Shown: positions 8,325-15,446 of the stretch, piece by piece
Numbering within the stretch: position 1 is the first letter of the stretch
How the letters are laid out: every line of letters starts with the position of its first letter
Made by a program: the position numbers and the translations under genes
Notes under the pieces: generated by a model
Seen by the model: the letters and a program-made list of their open reading frames with translations, nothing else
What the model was told of the DNA's origin: nothing
Database searches by the model: none
DNA from: Eubacterium sp. 14-2
GTDB lineage: Bacteria; Bacillota; Clostridia; Lachnospirales; Lachnospiraceae
Direction: 5' to 3'
Assembly: GCF_000403845.2 (NCBI RefSeq)
Contig: NZ_KE159568.1
Span: 372,001 to 436,000, forward strand
Length of the DNA stretch: 64,000 bases

Positions 8325-8658
8325 CTATAAAAAATATCCATTATCACTTTTATAGCACATATTAAAACCCCTGCAAATGGCATTCCCACACCACTTACAA
8401 GGGTTCTCATTCTTATGGTTATTCGCCTGTTTTCGACAAATTTTTACCGATTCATACTTTTTAACGGCACAGAAGCAAAGTTTTCAATTTCCATCCTATA
8501 TATTTCTCTGCAATATTCGCCTGTTCCAGCAGCTTCCCTTTGTACCAGTCAATATCCAATGCCTGTTGCTTTACTTTATCCGTCAAACTCTTTTTATTTG
8601 ATAACCAAAGGCTTTGCTGTATTTTTACAACAGGATTTTGCAACGGGATTGCGCTCAT
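8325..8658 (-). pseudogene. Frameshifted remnant of an unidentified protein
   Basis: Two adjacent minus-strand frames read as one protein split by a +1 shift near 8465. The first (8658-8461) contains SLTDKVKQQALDIDWYKGKL and ends at LLLCR. The second continues KKYESVKICRKQANNHKNEN, then PCKWCGNAICRGFNMCYK, to a stop at 8325. The joined composition is protein-like with a CxxC/C cluster that could be a zinc finger. I do not recognise the family. Location between a truncated Fic gene and a palindromic repeat fits mobile-element decay. Confidence 0.4.
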
Positions 8659-8671
8659 ACCGGATGCACCT

Positions 8672-8711
8672 AAAAAGGACTGCCTCTGAAATATATTTTC
8701 AGGACAGTCCT
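8672..8711 (-). terminator. Rho-independent terminator of the HPr-LacI operon
   Basis: On the minus strand AGGACTGTCC pairs with GGCAGTCCT and the stem extends through CTGAAA/TTTCAG. A TTTTT run follows. It lies 37 bases beyond the LacI-family gene. Confidence 0.8.
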
Positions 8712-8747
8712 CTGTCTGCTAAATTTTTATTCTATTTCAGCATTTTT

Positions 8748-9740
8748 TCAGGCAGACCATTCCTCACCGAAACCGTCTACAATACGGTACCCCAGCTTCA
8801 CCTCCTGTAGGGCCGCTTCTCTTTTTTCCATCAGATCAAGCAGCATCCGGGCGGCAATTTCCCCGCTTTTCTCATAAAAATACTGAACGGTAACCAGAGG
8901 CGGCATCGTTACTTTTGCCAGTTCAGAACCACCGTGTCCGGCCACCAGCATCTGGTCCGGAACTTTTATTTTATGCTGGCAGAGATACTGCATGGCTCCT
9001 GCCGCCATAGTATCCGTTGCGCAGATAATTCCGTCCAGATTACCGCATTTTTCCAACAGCTCGCCTGCCTTTTCCCGGCCGGAATCAAAGGAAAAATCGG
9101 CGATCACCACATTTTCAGCCAGTTCTCTGCAGCCGAAATCCTGCACCGCATCCTGGAATCCTCTGCACCTCTCCTCTCCTGCCGCTTTATCCTGCATCCG
9201 GGCGCTGATATATCCCAGCTTCTTTCTTCCCTTTTCCCAGAAAAAACGTGTAAGGTCATAAGCGGCATGGTAATCATCATGGTAAACGCAGCAATAGCCT
9301 TTCAGCTTCTGGCCTGCGATTACAACCGGAACATCTATGTTCTTCAACTCACGCTTATGCTCCGGCGTCAGCACCGTAGCTGCAAATATCACACCATCCA
9401 CCTGCTTTTCATGAAAGGCGGACAGATAATCCAGCTCTTTCTGCGGCTCGCTTCGGGTTACTGCCAGAAGCAGACGGAACTCCGTCTCATCCAGTACGGA
9501 AAGAAGGCCGTCCACAAGTTTTCCAATGGCAGAAGAAGCTACCTTCGGTACAATCACGCCCACCATTTTCGTTTTCCTGGTCCTGAGGGTCTGAGCCTGT
9601 ACCGAAGGCCGGTAGCCTGTTTCCTCTACCACCCTGCGGATAGCCTGGCGCTTCTCTTCTGAAATATAACCATTGTTAAAATAGCGCGAAACTGCTGCCC
9701 TGGATACTCCGGCCAGTTCCGCAATCTCTGCAATATTCAT
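8748..9740 (-). CDS. LacI-family transcriptional repressor
   Basis: A 330-residue LacI/GalR protein of standard length. The start at 9740 follows AAAAAGGAGCAGTTCGG. Residues 1-50 form the helix-turn-helix and hinge (IAELAGVSRAAVSRYFNNGY, then RRVVEETGYRPS). Residues 58-328 form the periplasmic-binding-protein-like sensor domain with VGVIVPKVAS, VDGVIFAATV and IICATDTMAAGAM landmarks. It is cotranscribed 15 bases after the HPr-like gene. Two related operator-like palindromes flank the shared promoter, which suggests autoregulation. No sugar transporter or glycosidase is adjacent, so the effector and main regulon are not visible here. Confidence 0.93.
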   Translation of the reverse strand: MNIAEIAELAGVSRAAVSRYFNNGYISEEKRQAIRRVVEETGYRPSVQAQTLRTRKTKMVGVIVPKVASSAIGKLVDGLLSVLDETEFRLLLAVTRSEPQKELDYLSAFHEKQVDGVIFAATVLTPEHKRELKNIDVPVVIAGQKLKGYCCVYHDDYHAAYDLTRFFWEKGRKKLGYISARMQDKAAGEERCRGFQDAVQDFGCRELAENVVIADFSFDSGREKAGELLEKCGNLDGIICATDTMAAGAMQYLCQHKIKVPDQMLVAGHGGSELAKVTMPPLVTVQYFYEKSGEIAARMLLDLMEKREAALQEVKLGYRIVDGFGEEWSA

Positions 9741-9755
9741 CCGAACTGCTCCTTT

Positions 9756-9980
9756 TTAACAGATGAAAGACATTATTTTTTCTTTAATAGCCGAATCCTC
9801 CGAATCGTATTTCAGACACAAAGGGCCTGAAAAATCCAGTGCCATTACTCCCAGAATTGATTTGGCGTCCACAATTCTCTGGCCGGAACCCAAATCGAAA
9901 TTAGCATCACATTTGTCAATAATGTTCACAAACTGTCTGATCTGTTCCACATCACGAAATCTTACATTCACCTGCTGCAT
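9756..9980 (-). CDS. HPr-like protein lacking the phosphorylatable histidine
   Basis: A 74-residue HPr-fold protein with strong ribosome site GGGAGGAATACTT. The second half, SGQRIVDAKSILGVMALD, aligns with the HPr SGKxxNxKSIxGVMxL region. The serine equivalent to Ser46, target of HPr kinase, is kept. The active-site region that normally reads HARPA is replaced by KCDANFDLG, so His15 is missing. That points to a Crh-like regulatory role rather than PTS phosphotransfer. It shares an operon with a LacI-family repressor, and Crh/HPr-Ser-P is a corepressor of the LacI-family protein CcpA, so direct partnership is an attractive but untested inference. Confidence 0.8.
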   Translation of the reverse strand: MQQVNVRFRDVEQIRQFVNIIDKCDANFDLGSGQRIVDAKSILGVMALDFSGPLCLKYDSEDSAIKEKIMSFIC

Positions 9981-10049
9981 AAGTATTCCTCCCTGAATCT
10001 CCTATCCTGGTTTTGTTAAGAATTTTTCTGATACATTTTCCGGAAATTA

Positions 10050-10063
10050 TGTTATCGGTTTTA
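10050..10063. promoter_or_regulatory. Operator-like palindrome, promoter-proximal
   Basis: TGTTATCGGTTTTA (reverse complement TAAAACCGATAACA) lies just downstream of the -10 box and shares AAACCGAT with the site at 10147-10160. This is a good roadblock position for the LacI-family protein. Confidence 0.5.
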
Positions 10064-10073
10064 TGTTGGTACT

Positions 10074-10102
10074 ATAATACTATTTCATATTTTTCCTGTA
10101 AA
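10074..10102 (-). promoter_or_regulatory. Sigma-A promoter of the HPr-LacI operon
   Basis: TTTACA (10102-10097) and TATTAT (10079-10074) on the minus strand with an exact 17-base spacer. They lie about 95 bases upstream of the HPr-like ATG. Confidence 0.75.
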
Positions 10103-10146
10103 TAGTCAGTTTTAACAATTCTTTCATACTTTTTTGTGCAAAATAC

Positions 10147-10160
10147 TGAAACCGATTTCA
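10147..10160. promoter_or_regulatory. cre/LacI-type operator
   Basis: TGAAACCGATTTCA matches the CcpA cre consensus TGWAANCGNTNWCA at every defined position. It sits about 85 bases upstream of the predicted transcription start. The centre-to-centre distance to the downstream site is 97 bases, suitable for looping. Confidence 0.6.
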
Positions 10161-10189
10161 CATTTGAACAGAACAAGTGCGCATCATTG

Positions 10190-10256
10190 TTTTTTGTCTT
10201 ATAGGAAATACTTTCACACGTTAGTGTGACAAGGTATTTCCTGTAAGATAAAAAAA
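10190..10256. repeat. Palindromic repeat copy 2 (inverted relative to copy 1)
   Basis: TTTTTTGTCTTATAGGAAA ... CCTGTAAGATAAAAAAA, nearly the reverse complement of 7601-7668 including the inner TTTCACAC...GTGTGACAAGG pairing. A separate terminator hairpin abuts it. Confidence 0.75.
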
Positions 10257-10277
10257 GAATCCTGCAATGCAGGATTC
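10250..10277 (-). terminator. Rho-independent terminator after the histidine kinase
   Basis: Perfect 10-base stem GAATCCTGCA / TGCAGGATTC with a T7 tract on the minus strand. It lies about 150 bases beyond the kinase stop. Confidence 0.8.
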
Positions 10278-10424
10278 TTTGCCTGAGTTAAGTCCTTTCT
10301 GCGGCATATTCATACCCGCCGCAGTTACATTTTCCATTCGCACAGATCGCCGGGGCAAGGCCTGCCTCAGCGACCTGGATTTTCAGAGCGTTTTTCGCGT
10401 ATCATTCCAGAACAACAGAGAAAG

Positions 10425-11738
10425 CTACGCCCTGTTCTCCATACAGCAGGGAATATTCAGCAGAATTCTGGTCACGAACGCTCCGTTTTGCAGTTCAAAA
10501 TCTGTTTCTCCATCATAACGGGAAGCTGCTTTCATTATACTGGGCACTCCCAGTCCTGTGCCTTTTTCTGATGTGGGCAGCCCCTTATGAAAATTCACGT
10601 TTCCGGCACTTGTATTGGAAAACCGGATAACCACTTTATTTCCTTTCCGGGCAATATAGATACTGATTTCCTGATGGGACACTCCCGAAGATTCGCAGCC
10701 ATGAATTGCATTTTCAAAGGCATTGGCAAGAATCGCAATCCAGTCAATATCCCGGATCGCAGGCTGTTCCCCTATTTTCACATCCATATATACCTGAATA
10801 CCCCGGCTCCTGGCCTTCCTGGCATAAACGGAAAGTATACTGTTGACCGCCCGGTTTCTGGAAATATATTTTATTTTCTGATTCTCTATATCCTCATCAT
10901 ACTGATTCAGATACTCCAGAAGTTCTTCAATTTCTCCTTTTTGCGCATATTCCTTGATGAGAAGGGTGTGGTGACGCACATCATGACGGATTCTGGCCGC
11001 TTCCATTTCCGACTCTCTCATAAGCTCCATCTGCCGGTACAGAAGCTGCTCATTAATTTCCAGAAGTTCTTTCTCCCTCTGATAATAATGCTCCTGCCCA
11101 AGATGGATATACAAATGGAGAATTGTATATTGCAGAATTCCTACCATAAACAAAGTCACAAATGCACGCACCATATTAAATATGGAAAAACCCTGCAGAT
11201 TCGGCCAGTAAGCCACCACCGCCCCAATCATAACCGAAATAAGAAGGGTTACCGAACTGAACAGATCCATTTCTTCCATCAGAAAATCCACTCCGTCCAG
11301 AAACTGCCGCCGCAGCTTTTTCCAGGTAAATACAAGAACTATCACAGTGCAGACAAACCTGACCAGAATGTCCACCCATACATTTGCGTCAAACCACCAG
11401 CGTGCCACATCCACGCCGCAGAAAACACATACTGACAGCAGATAAAACGACACCGCCATTTTATACAGAGACAGATAGACTCTGTCGCTGCTCATCAGTC
11501 CACAGAAAAGTCCGGTAACAACAATAGATGAAAGACCGGCAAATTTTACAAAACTCTCTGGTGCATTAAGATACCAGAGGCTGTAACCTGTAACAGTAAG
11601 ACACCCGAAAATCACATAGCATCCGATGGTTTTTTTCATTAAATACCTGGGCCGGTCCAACATCAGAAAAAAACTCATCATCAGTCCCATACTCATGGCA
11701 TTGCGCAAAACAGCAATCCAGAATGAACCTCCCAGCAT
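10425..11738 (-). CDS. AgrC-like GHKL sensor histidine kinase, orphan
   Basis: A 437-residue membrane kinase. Residues 1-210 contain about six hydrophobic segments typical of peptide-sensing HPK10/AgrC sensors. A coiled-coil linker covers about 215-250, and the phospho-acceptor box RHDVRHH puts His252 in place. The GHKL ATPase domain follows with the N-box around NAFENAIHGC (Asn343) and a G-box KGTGLGVPSI near 393. The ribosome site GGGAGGAATTAAGGT and a promoter at 11777-11804 give it its own transcription unit. No response regulator and no AgrB/AgrD pair lies beside it, so its partner is elsewhere. It is one gene away from the biosynthetic cluster, but a regulatory link is speculation. Confidence 0.9.
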   Translation of the reverse strand: MLGGSFWIAVLRNAMSMGLMMSFFLMLDRPRYLMKKTIGCYVIFGCLTVTGYSLWYLNAPESFVKFAGLSSIVVTGLFCGLMSSDRVYLSLYKMAVSFYLLSVCVFCGVDVARWWFDANVWVDILVRFVCTVIVLVFTWKKLRRQFLDGVDFLMEEMDLFSSVTLLISVMIGAVVAYWPNLQGFSIFNMVRAFVTLFMVGILQYTILHLYIHLGQEHYYQREKELLEINEQLLYRQMELMRESEMEAARIRHDVRHHTLLIKEYAQKGEIEELLEYLNQYDEDIENQKIKYISRNRAVNSILSVYARKARSRGIQVYMDVKIGEQPAIRDIDWIAILANAFENAIHGCESSGVSHQEISIYIARKGNKVVIRFSNTSAGNVNFHKGLPTSEKGTGLGVPSIMKAASRYDGETDFELQNGAFVTRILLNIPCCMENRA

Positions 11739-11776
11739 ACCTTAATTCCTCCCTGAAATAAGCAATTTTTCGATAT

Positions 11777-11804
11777 GATATACCATAATCTGCCCTTATT
11801 TCAA
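11777..11804 (-). promoter_or_regulatory. Putative promoter of the histidine kinase gene
   Basis: TTGAAA (11804-11799) and TATATC (11782-11777) on the minus strand with a 16-base spacer. An overlapping TATCAT at 18 bases is an alternative -10. Confidence 0.5.
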
Positions 11805-11926
11805 GAATTTTGGTATGCTTTGCACTTTTTTGGGTATTGTTTGCAAAGACTCTGTCCGTACATTCGACAAGTTTCTGCCTGTTACTGACTTATCTTTCCC
11901 GCACTTCCCTGAAACTATTCCATTTT

Positions 11927-13333
11927 CTATTCTTTTCCATTCCAGCAGTAAGTACAGAGCTTACATCTGTCCAGCCCCGTGGCATCCAGCATATCGTCCA
12001 GCCGGTTAAACCGCAGTGAAGTAAAGCCCTGTTCCTTACACATCTCTTCTACCATTTTTTCATATCTTTCTGACTCCGGATCCGCATACTCCGCCAGGAT
12101 TTCTTCCGTCACGTTTCCATTTTCCAGCTTGTCAATAACCCGGCGGGAAAACAAATCCATATCCGAGGTGGAACGGGAGAAGTTCAGATATTTGCATCCA
12201 TATAAAATAGGCGGGCAGGCAGGACGGACATGCACCTCTGTTGCCCCGCTCTGATAAAGAAATTCCACCGTCTCCCGAAGCTGAGTCCCTCTTACAATGG
12301 AATCATCAATCAAAATCATACGTTTCCCCTGAATCAGGTCTTTCACCGCCAGCAGCTTCATCCTGGCAATCAGGTCACGTTTGCTCTGGATGGTGGGCAT
12401 AAAAGACCTGGGCCAGGTGGGCGTATATTTGATAAAAGGCCTGGTAAAAGGTATACCGGATTCATTGGCATATCCGATAGCATGAGGAACGCCGGAATCC
12501 GGAACTCCTGCCACGATATCCGGTTTCACATCATCACGTTTTGCCATTTTCTCTCCGCAGCGGTAACGCATCTGCTCCACATTCATCCCCTCATAAGAGC
12601 TGGCGGGATATCCATAATATACCCAGAGAAAGGTGCAGATTTTCATTTCACTTCCAGGCTCCGACAGCGTAATACATTCTTTATCCGTTACCAGGACAAT
12701 CTCCTCCGGCCCCAGTTCCTTATAATCAGAATATCCCAGATTGTGATAAGCAAAATTTTCAACAGAAATACAGAATGCGTCTTCTTTTTTTCCAATCACC
12801 ACCGGAGTTCTGCCGTATTTATCCCTGGCAGCGTACAGTCCTTTCTGATTCATCAGAATCAGGGACAGAGAACCTTCCACAGAATCCAGTGCATAGCGAA
12901 TTCCTTCAATGAGATTTTCCTTCTGATTAATCAGAGCCGCCACCAGCTCCGTGGCATTGATTTCTCCGCCGCTCTGCTCCATAAAATGGGAGTGGCCTCC
13001 TTCAAACAGCTGATTCAGCAGCTGGTCACTGTTATCTATTCTTCCTACTGTAGTAATCGCATAAGTTCCATGGTGGGACCGTATCATCAATGGCTGAGGT
13101 TCATAATCTGAAATACATCCAATTCCGAACCATCCTTTCATCTCACTGACGTCCTTGTCAAACTTTGTCCGAAAGGGAGCGTTCTCAATATTGTGGATTG
13201 CCCGATTAAAGCCTTTTTCACTATATACTGCCATTCCGCCCCGTCTTGTTCCAAGATGAGAGTGATAGTCAATGCCAAAAAACAAATCAAATACGCAATC
13301 CTGCTGTGATGCCACGCCAAAAAAACCGCCCAT
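11927..13333 (-). CDS. PurF-like amidophosphoribosyltransferase paralogue without N-terminal Cys
   Basis: A 468-residue homologue of glutamine PRPP amidotransferase, the first enzyme of purine synthesis. The N-terminal Ntn-hydrolase domain (1-235) keeps GTRRGGMAVY, SGGEINATEL and ARDKYGRTP motifs. The C-terminal PRTase domain has the PRPP loop MILIDDSIVRGTQ at 339-351. Cysteines for an Fe-S cluster appear as CPP (about 377) and CKLCTYC near the end. The start MGGFFG puts Gly where catalytic Cys is expected (MCG); the nearest Cys is residue 13. The start is firm, with GAGG 8 bases upstream. It therefore may be ammonia-dependent or have another role. It is separated from the cluster by 233 bases with its own promoter, so probably not part of it. 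Confidence 0.85.
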   Translation of the reverse strand: MGGFFGVASQQDCVFDLFFGIDYHSHLGTRRGGMAVYSEKGFNRAIHNIENAPFRTKFDKDVSEMKGWFGIGCISDYEPQPLMIRSHHGTYAITTVGRIDNSDQLLNQLFEGGHSHFMEQSGGEINATELVAALINQKENLIEGIRYALDSVEGSLSLILMNQKGLYAARDKYGRTPVVIGKKEDAFCISVENFAYHNLGYSDYKELGPEEIVLVTDKECITLSEPGSEMKICTFLWVYYGYPASSYEGMNVEQMRYRCGEKMAKRDDVKPDIVAGVPDSGVPHAIGYANESGIPFTRPFIKYTPTWPRSFMPTIQSKRDLIARMKLLAVKDLIQGKRMILIDDSIVRGTQLRETVEFLYQSGATEVHVRPACPPILYGCKYLNFSRSTSDMDLFSRRVIDKLENGNVTEEILAEYADPESERYEKMVEEMCKEQGFTSLRFNRLDDMLDATGLDRCKLCTYCWNGKE

Positions 13334-13435
13334 TTTTTCATCCTCTTTCTTTCTGTCCTGCTTTCTGCCGCTTCCTGCCGCAGATTAATGTTGCAATTCC
13401 CGCAGTTTTCCACGGGGTATTTTATTTCAGGCATT

Positions 13436-13465
13436 ATTATACATGGTTTTCCCACCATTATGCAA
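13436..13465 (-). promoter_or_regulatory. Sigma-A promoter of the PurF-like gene
   Basis: TTGCAT (13465-13460) and a perfect TATAAT (13441-13436) on the minus strand with an 18-base spacer. It implies a roughly 95-base leader. It marks an independent unit beyond the end of the biosynthetic cluster. Confidence 0.75.
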
Positions 13466-13522
13466 TCATTTACTGATATATTTTTGCAAAAATCCCGGCG
13501 GTTTGGGGATCGGACAGCGGCT

Positions 13523-13582
13523 GCGGGCGAAAACAAAGGGATAAATCCGCCCGCTGACCTGTTTTTTTATAAACTCAGGTCA
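13523..13582 (-). terminator. Possible terminator structure at the end of the cluster
   Basis: Two tandem hairpins overlap and follow the AsnB stop: TGACCTG/CAGGTCA (13582-13555) and GCGGGCG/CGCCCGC (13554-13523). The T tract normally expected is missing, so this is a weak call. Confidence 0.35.
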
Positions 13583-15417
13583 AATATATCGTAGAATGCA
13601 CTCACTGTCAGGACAATAATAAGATAATCCGTATCAAAGGGGAGGTTAAGCCTGAATCCTTCTGTCTGATATCTGCGCTTCAGCGCCTCCACATAATCCC
13701 AGTTAAATATCCCCTGTCCTTTTATGCTTTTTTCAGACAGAAGGGTTTCCACATATTCATCTTTACACTTCAGCAGCTCTGAAACTCCCGGCGCAACAAA
13801 GGCAAACTTCGTGCGGGATATGATTTCATCCGGCACAATTCCCCGCGCCATCTTTTTTACAATGTACTTTTCATTCAAGCTGCTGTCCAGTTTATACCTG
13901 GAAGGCATTCTGACTGCCAGATCCAACACATTGATATCCAGAAACGGATATCTGGCTTCTATTGCGTTTGCAAAGGTCATCCGATCTCCGTGGTCAGCCA
14001 GCAGATGTTCCGGCAGCCGCAGCTTATAATCAGCATAGCTGCGCTTTTGCTGCTCATCCAGATTTCTAATCACTCCTGGTTTCAGGACAGGCCGGCCCAC
14101 AGCGGTAAACTCCTTTAAGGACGCCCCGACATCTTTCGAATAAATCTGAGGCTTTATGTTTTCCAGCTCTGTCAGAGAACGTTCATAGAAGAAATCAGGA
14201 TCTCCGTACACCACATCATTTACCGCTTTTTCTTCGTCTGTTAATATCATCCCCCGTTCTTTCTTCCTGGCAGCGTCAAATTTGTATCCCACATAACCTG
14301 AAAAAAATTCATCTGCGCCTTCTCCGGTAAGCACAGCCTTTACACCTGTTTCATGAACCATTTCCGAAAGGGCCATTGACGCTGTATTATACGTTTCACG
14401 CAAAGGCGTTTCCCCATGGTATATTACCGGTTTAAAATACCGGGCCATATCCTGCTGCGTAAACAGTTTCTTATGATGCAGGGATTTTACATTCCTCTGA
14501 ACACAGCGCTGAAACCGCGACTCCGACACGCTTCTGTCCGCAAAATCTATGGAAAATGAATGGTACGGTGTTCTGGCACTTCGGTTTATCAGGCCTGCAA
14601 TCACAGAAGAATCCAGTCCGCCGCTGATATAAAATCCAATGGGCACCTGGGCATGAAGCCTGATCTTCACCGCCTGTTCTATCCTTTCCAGTAAAGATTC
14701 TGCGTAGTAATCTTCGCCCCGGTCCTCTGTTATTTCCGGGTAGCGCACGTCCCAGTATTCCTGCTGCCGGATGGATTTTGCGGTACAAAATTTCATAAAA
14801 TGACCATTTTCCAGGGTATAAATATCCTTAAAAAAAGTATTCGGCGCACGGCATCCGGGAAAAGTCAGCAGCTGATCCACCGCATGCATGTTAAGCCGCC
14901 CTGTTATCCCTGGATATTGCAGAATCGCCTTAATCTCCGAAGCAAAAATAAAGAAACCGTCATACACTGTATAAAAGAAAGGGGCTATTCCAACATGATC
15001 CCTGGCACAGAAGATACTCCTGTCTCTCCTGTCATATATCACAAAGGCAAACTGTCCGTTCAGCCGCTTCACTGCATCTGTGCCATATTCTTCATACAAA
15101 TGCAGAATCACTTCCACATCCACCTCTGTTCTGAATCGGTGCCCCCTGCCTTCAAGTTCTTTTCGCAGTTCCAAAAAATTAAATATTTCACCGTTGCAGA
15201 CGAGAACCAGATCTGAGGTTTCGTTGGTTATGGGCTGCATACCGCCTTCAGGGTCCAGAAAACTCAGCCGTACAAATCCCAGTCCCACACGGGAATCCAT
15301 ATATCTGTCCTGCCCGTCCGGGCCGCGATGAGCCACAGCCTGTATCATGTTGTCCATAATTTCCGGCCTGATACGATTTTCACCCTTCATATCAAATATA
15401 CCAGTTATACCGCACAT
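13567..15417 (-). CDS. asnB: AsnB-type glutamine-dependent amidotransferase
   Basis: A 616-residue class B asparagine synthetase homologue. The start is fixed by the catalytic Cys2 (MCGITGIF) with GGAGAGAAAAA upstream. The glutaminase domain (1-205) has AHRGPDGQ and CNGEIFN. The synthetase domain has the ATP-pyrophosphatase loop SGGLDSS at 265-271 and GEGADEFFSGY near 365. It lies 29 bases after the last NRPS gene and is the final gene of the cluster. Family members make Asn or turn carboxylates of natural products into amides. Because the assembly line has no thioesterase domain and needs a terminus, a tailoring or terminal amidation role is plausible; supply of Asn is the alternative. Confidence 0.9.
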   Translation of the reverse strand: MCGITGIFDMKGENRIRPEIMDNMIQAVAHRGPDGQDRYMDSRVGLGFVRLSFLDPEGGMQPITNETSDLVLVCNGEIFNFLELRKELEGRGHRFRTEVDVEVILHLYEEYGTDAVKRLNGQFAFVIYDRRDRSIFCARDHVGIAPFFYTVYDGFFIFASEIKAILQYPGITGRLNMHAVDQLLTFPGCRAPNTFFKDIYTLENGHFMKFCTAKSIRQQEYWDVRYPEITEDRGEDYYAESLLERIEQAVKIRLHAQVPIGFYISGGLDSSVIAGLINRSARTPYHSFSIDFADRSVSESRFQRCVQRNVKSLHHKKLFTQQDMARYFKPVIYHGETPLRETYNTASMALSEMVHETGVKAVLTGEGADEFFSGYVGYKFDAARKKERGMILTDEEKAVNDVVYGDPDFFYERSLTELENIKPQIYSKDVGASLKEFTAVGRPVLKPGVIRNLDEQQKRSYADYKLRLPEHLLADHGDRMTFANAIEARYPFLDINVLDLAVRMPSRYKLDSSLNEKYIVKKMARGIVPDEIISRTKFAFVAPGVSELLKCKDEYVETLLSEKSIKGQGIFNWDYVEALKRRYQTEGFRLNLPFDTDYLIIVLTVSAFYDIFDLSL

Positions 15418-15446
15418 TTTTTCTCTCCATAAATTCTGTATCCTGC

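Noticed and set aside
8415-8810. 131-codon plus-strand frame
   Set aside because: Antisense to a frameshifted remnant and the LacI terminator; no known motif.
13138-13536. 132-codon minus-strand frame with a hydrophobic patch
   Set aside because: Overlaps the PurF-like start in another frame and covers its promoter; no ribosome site.
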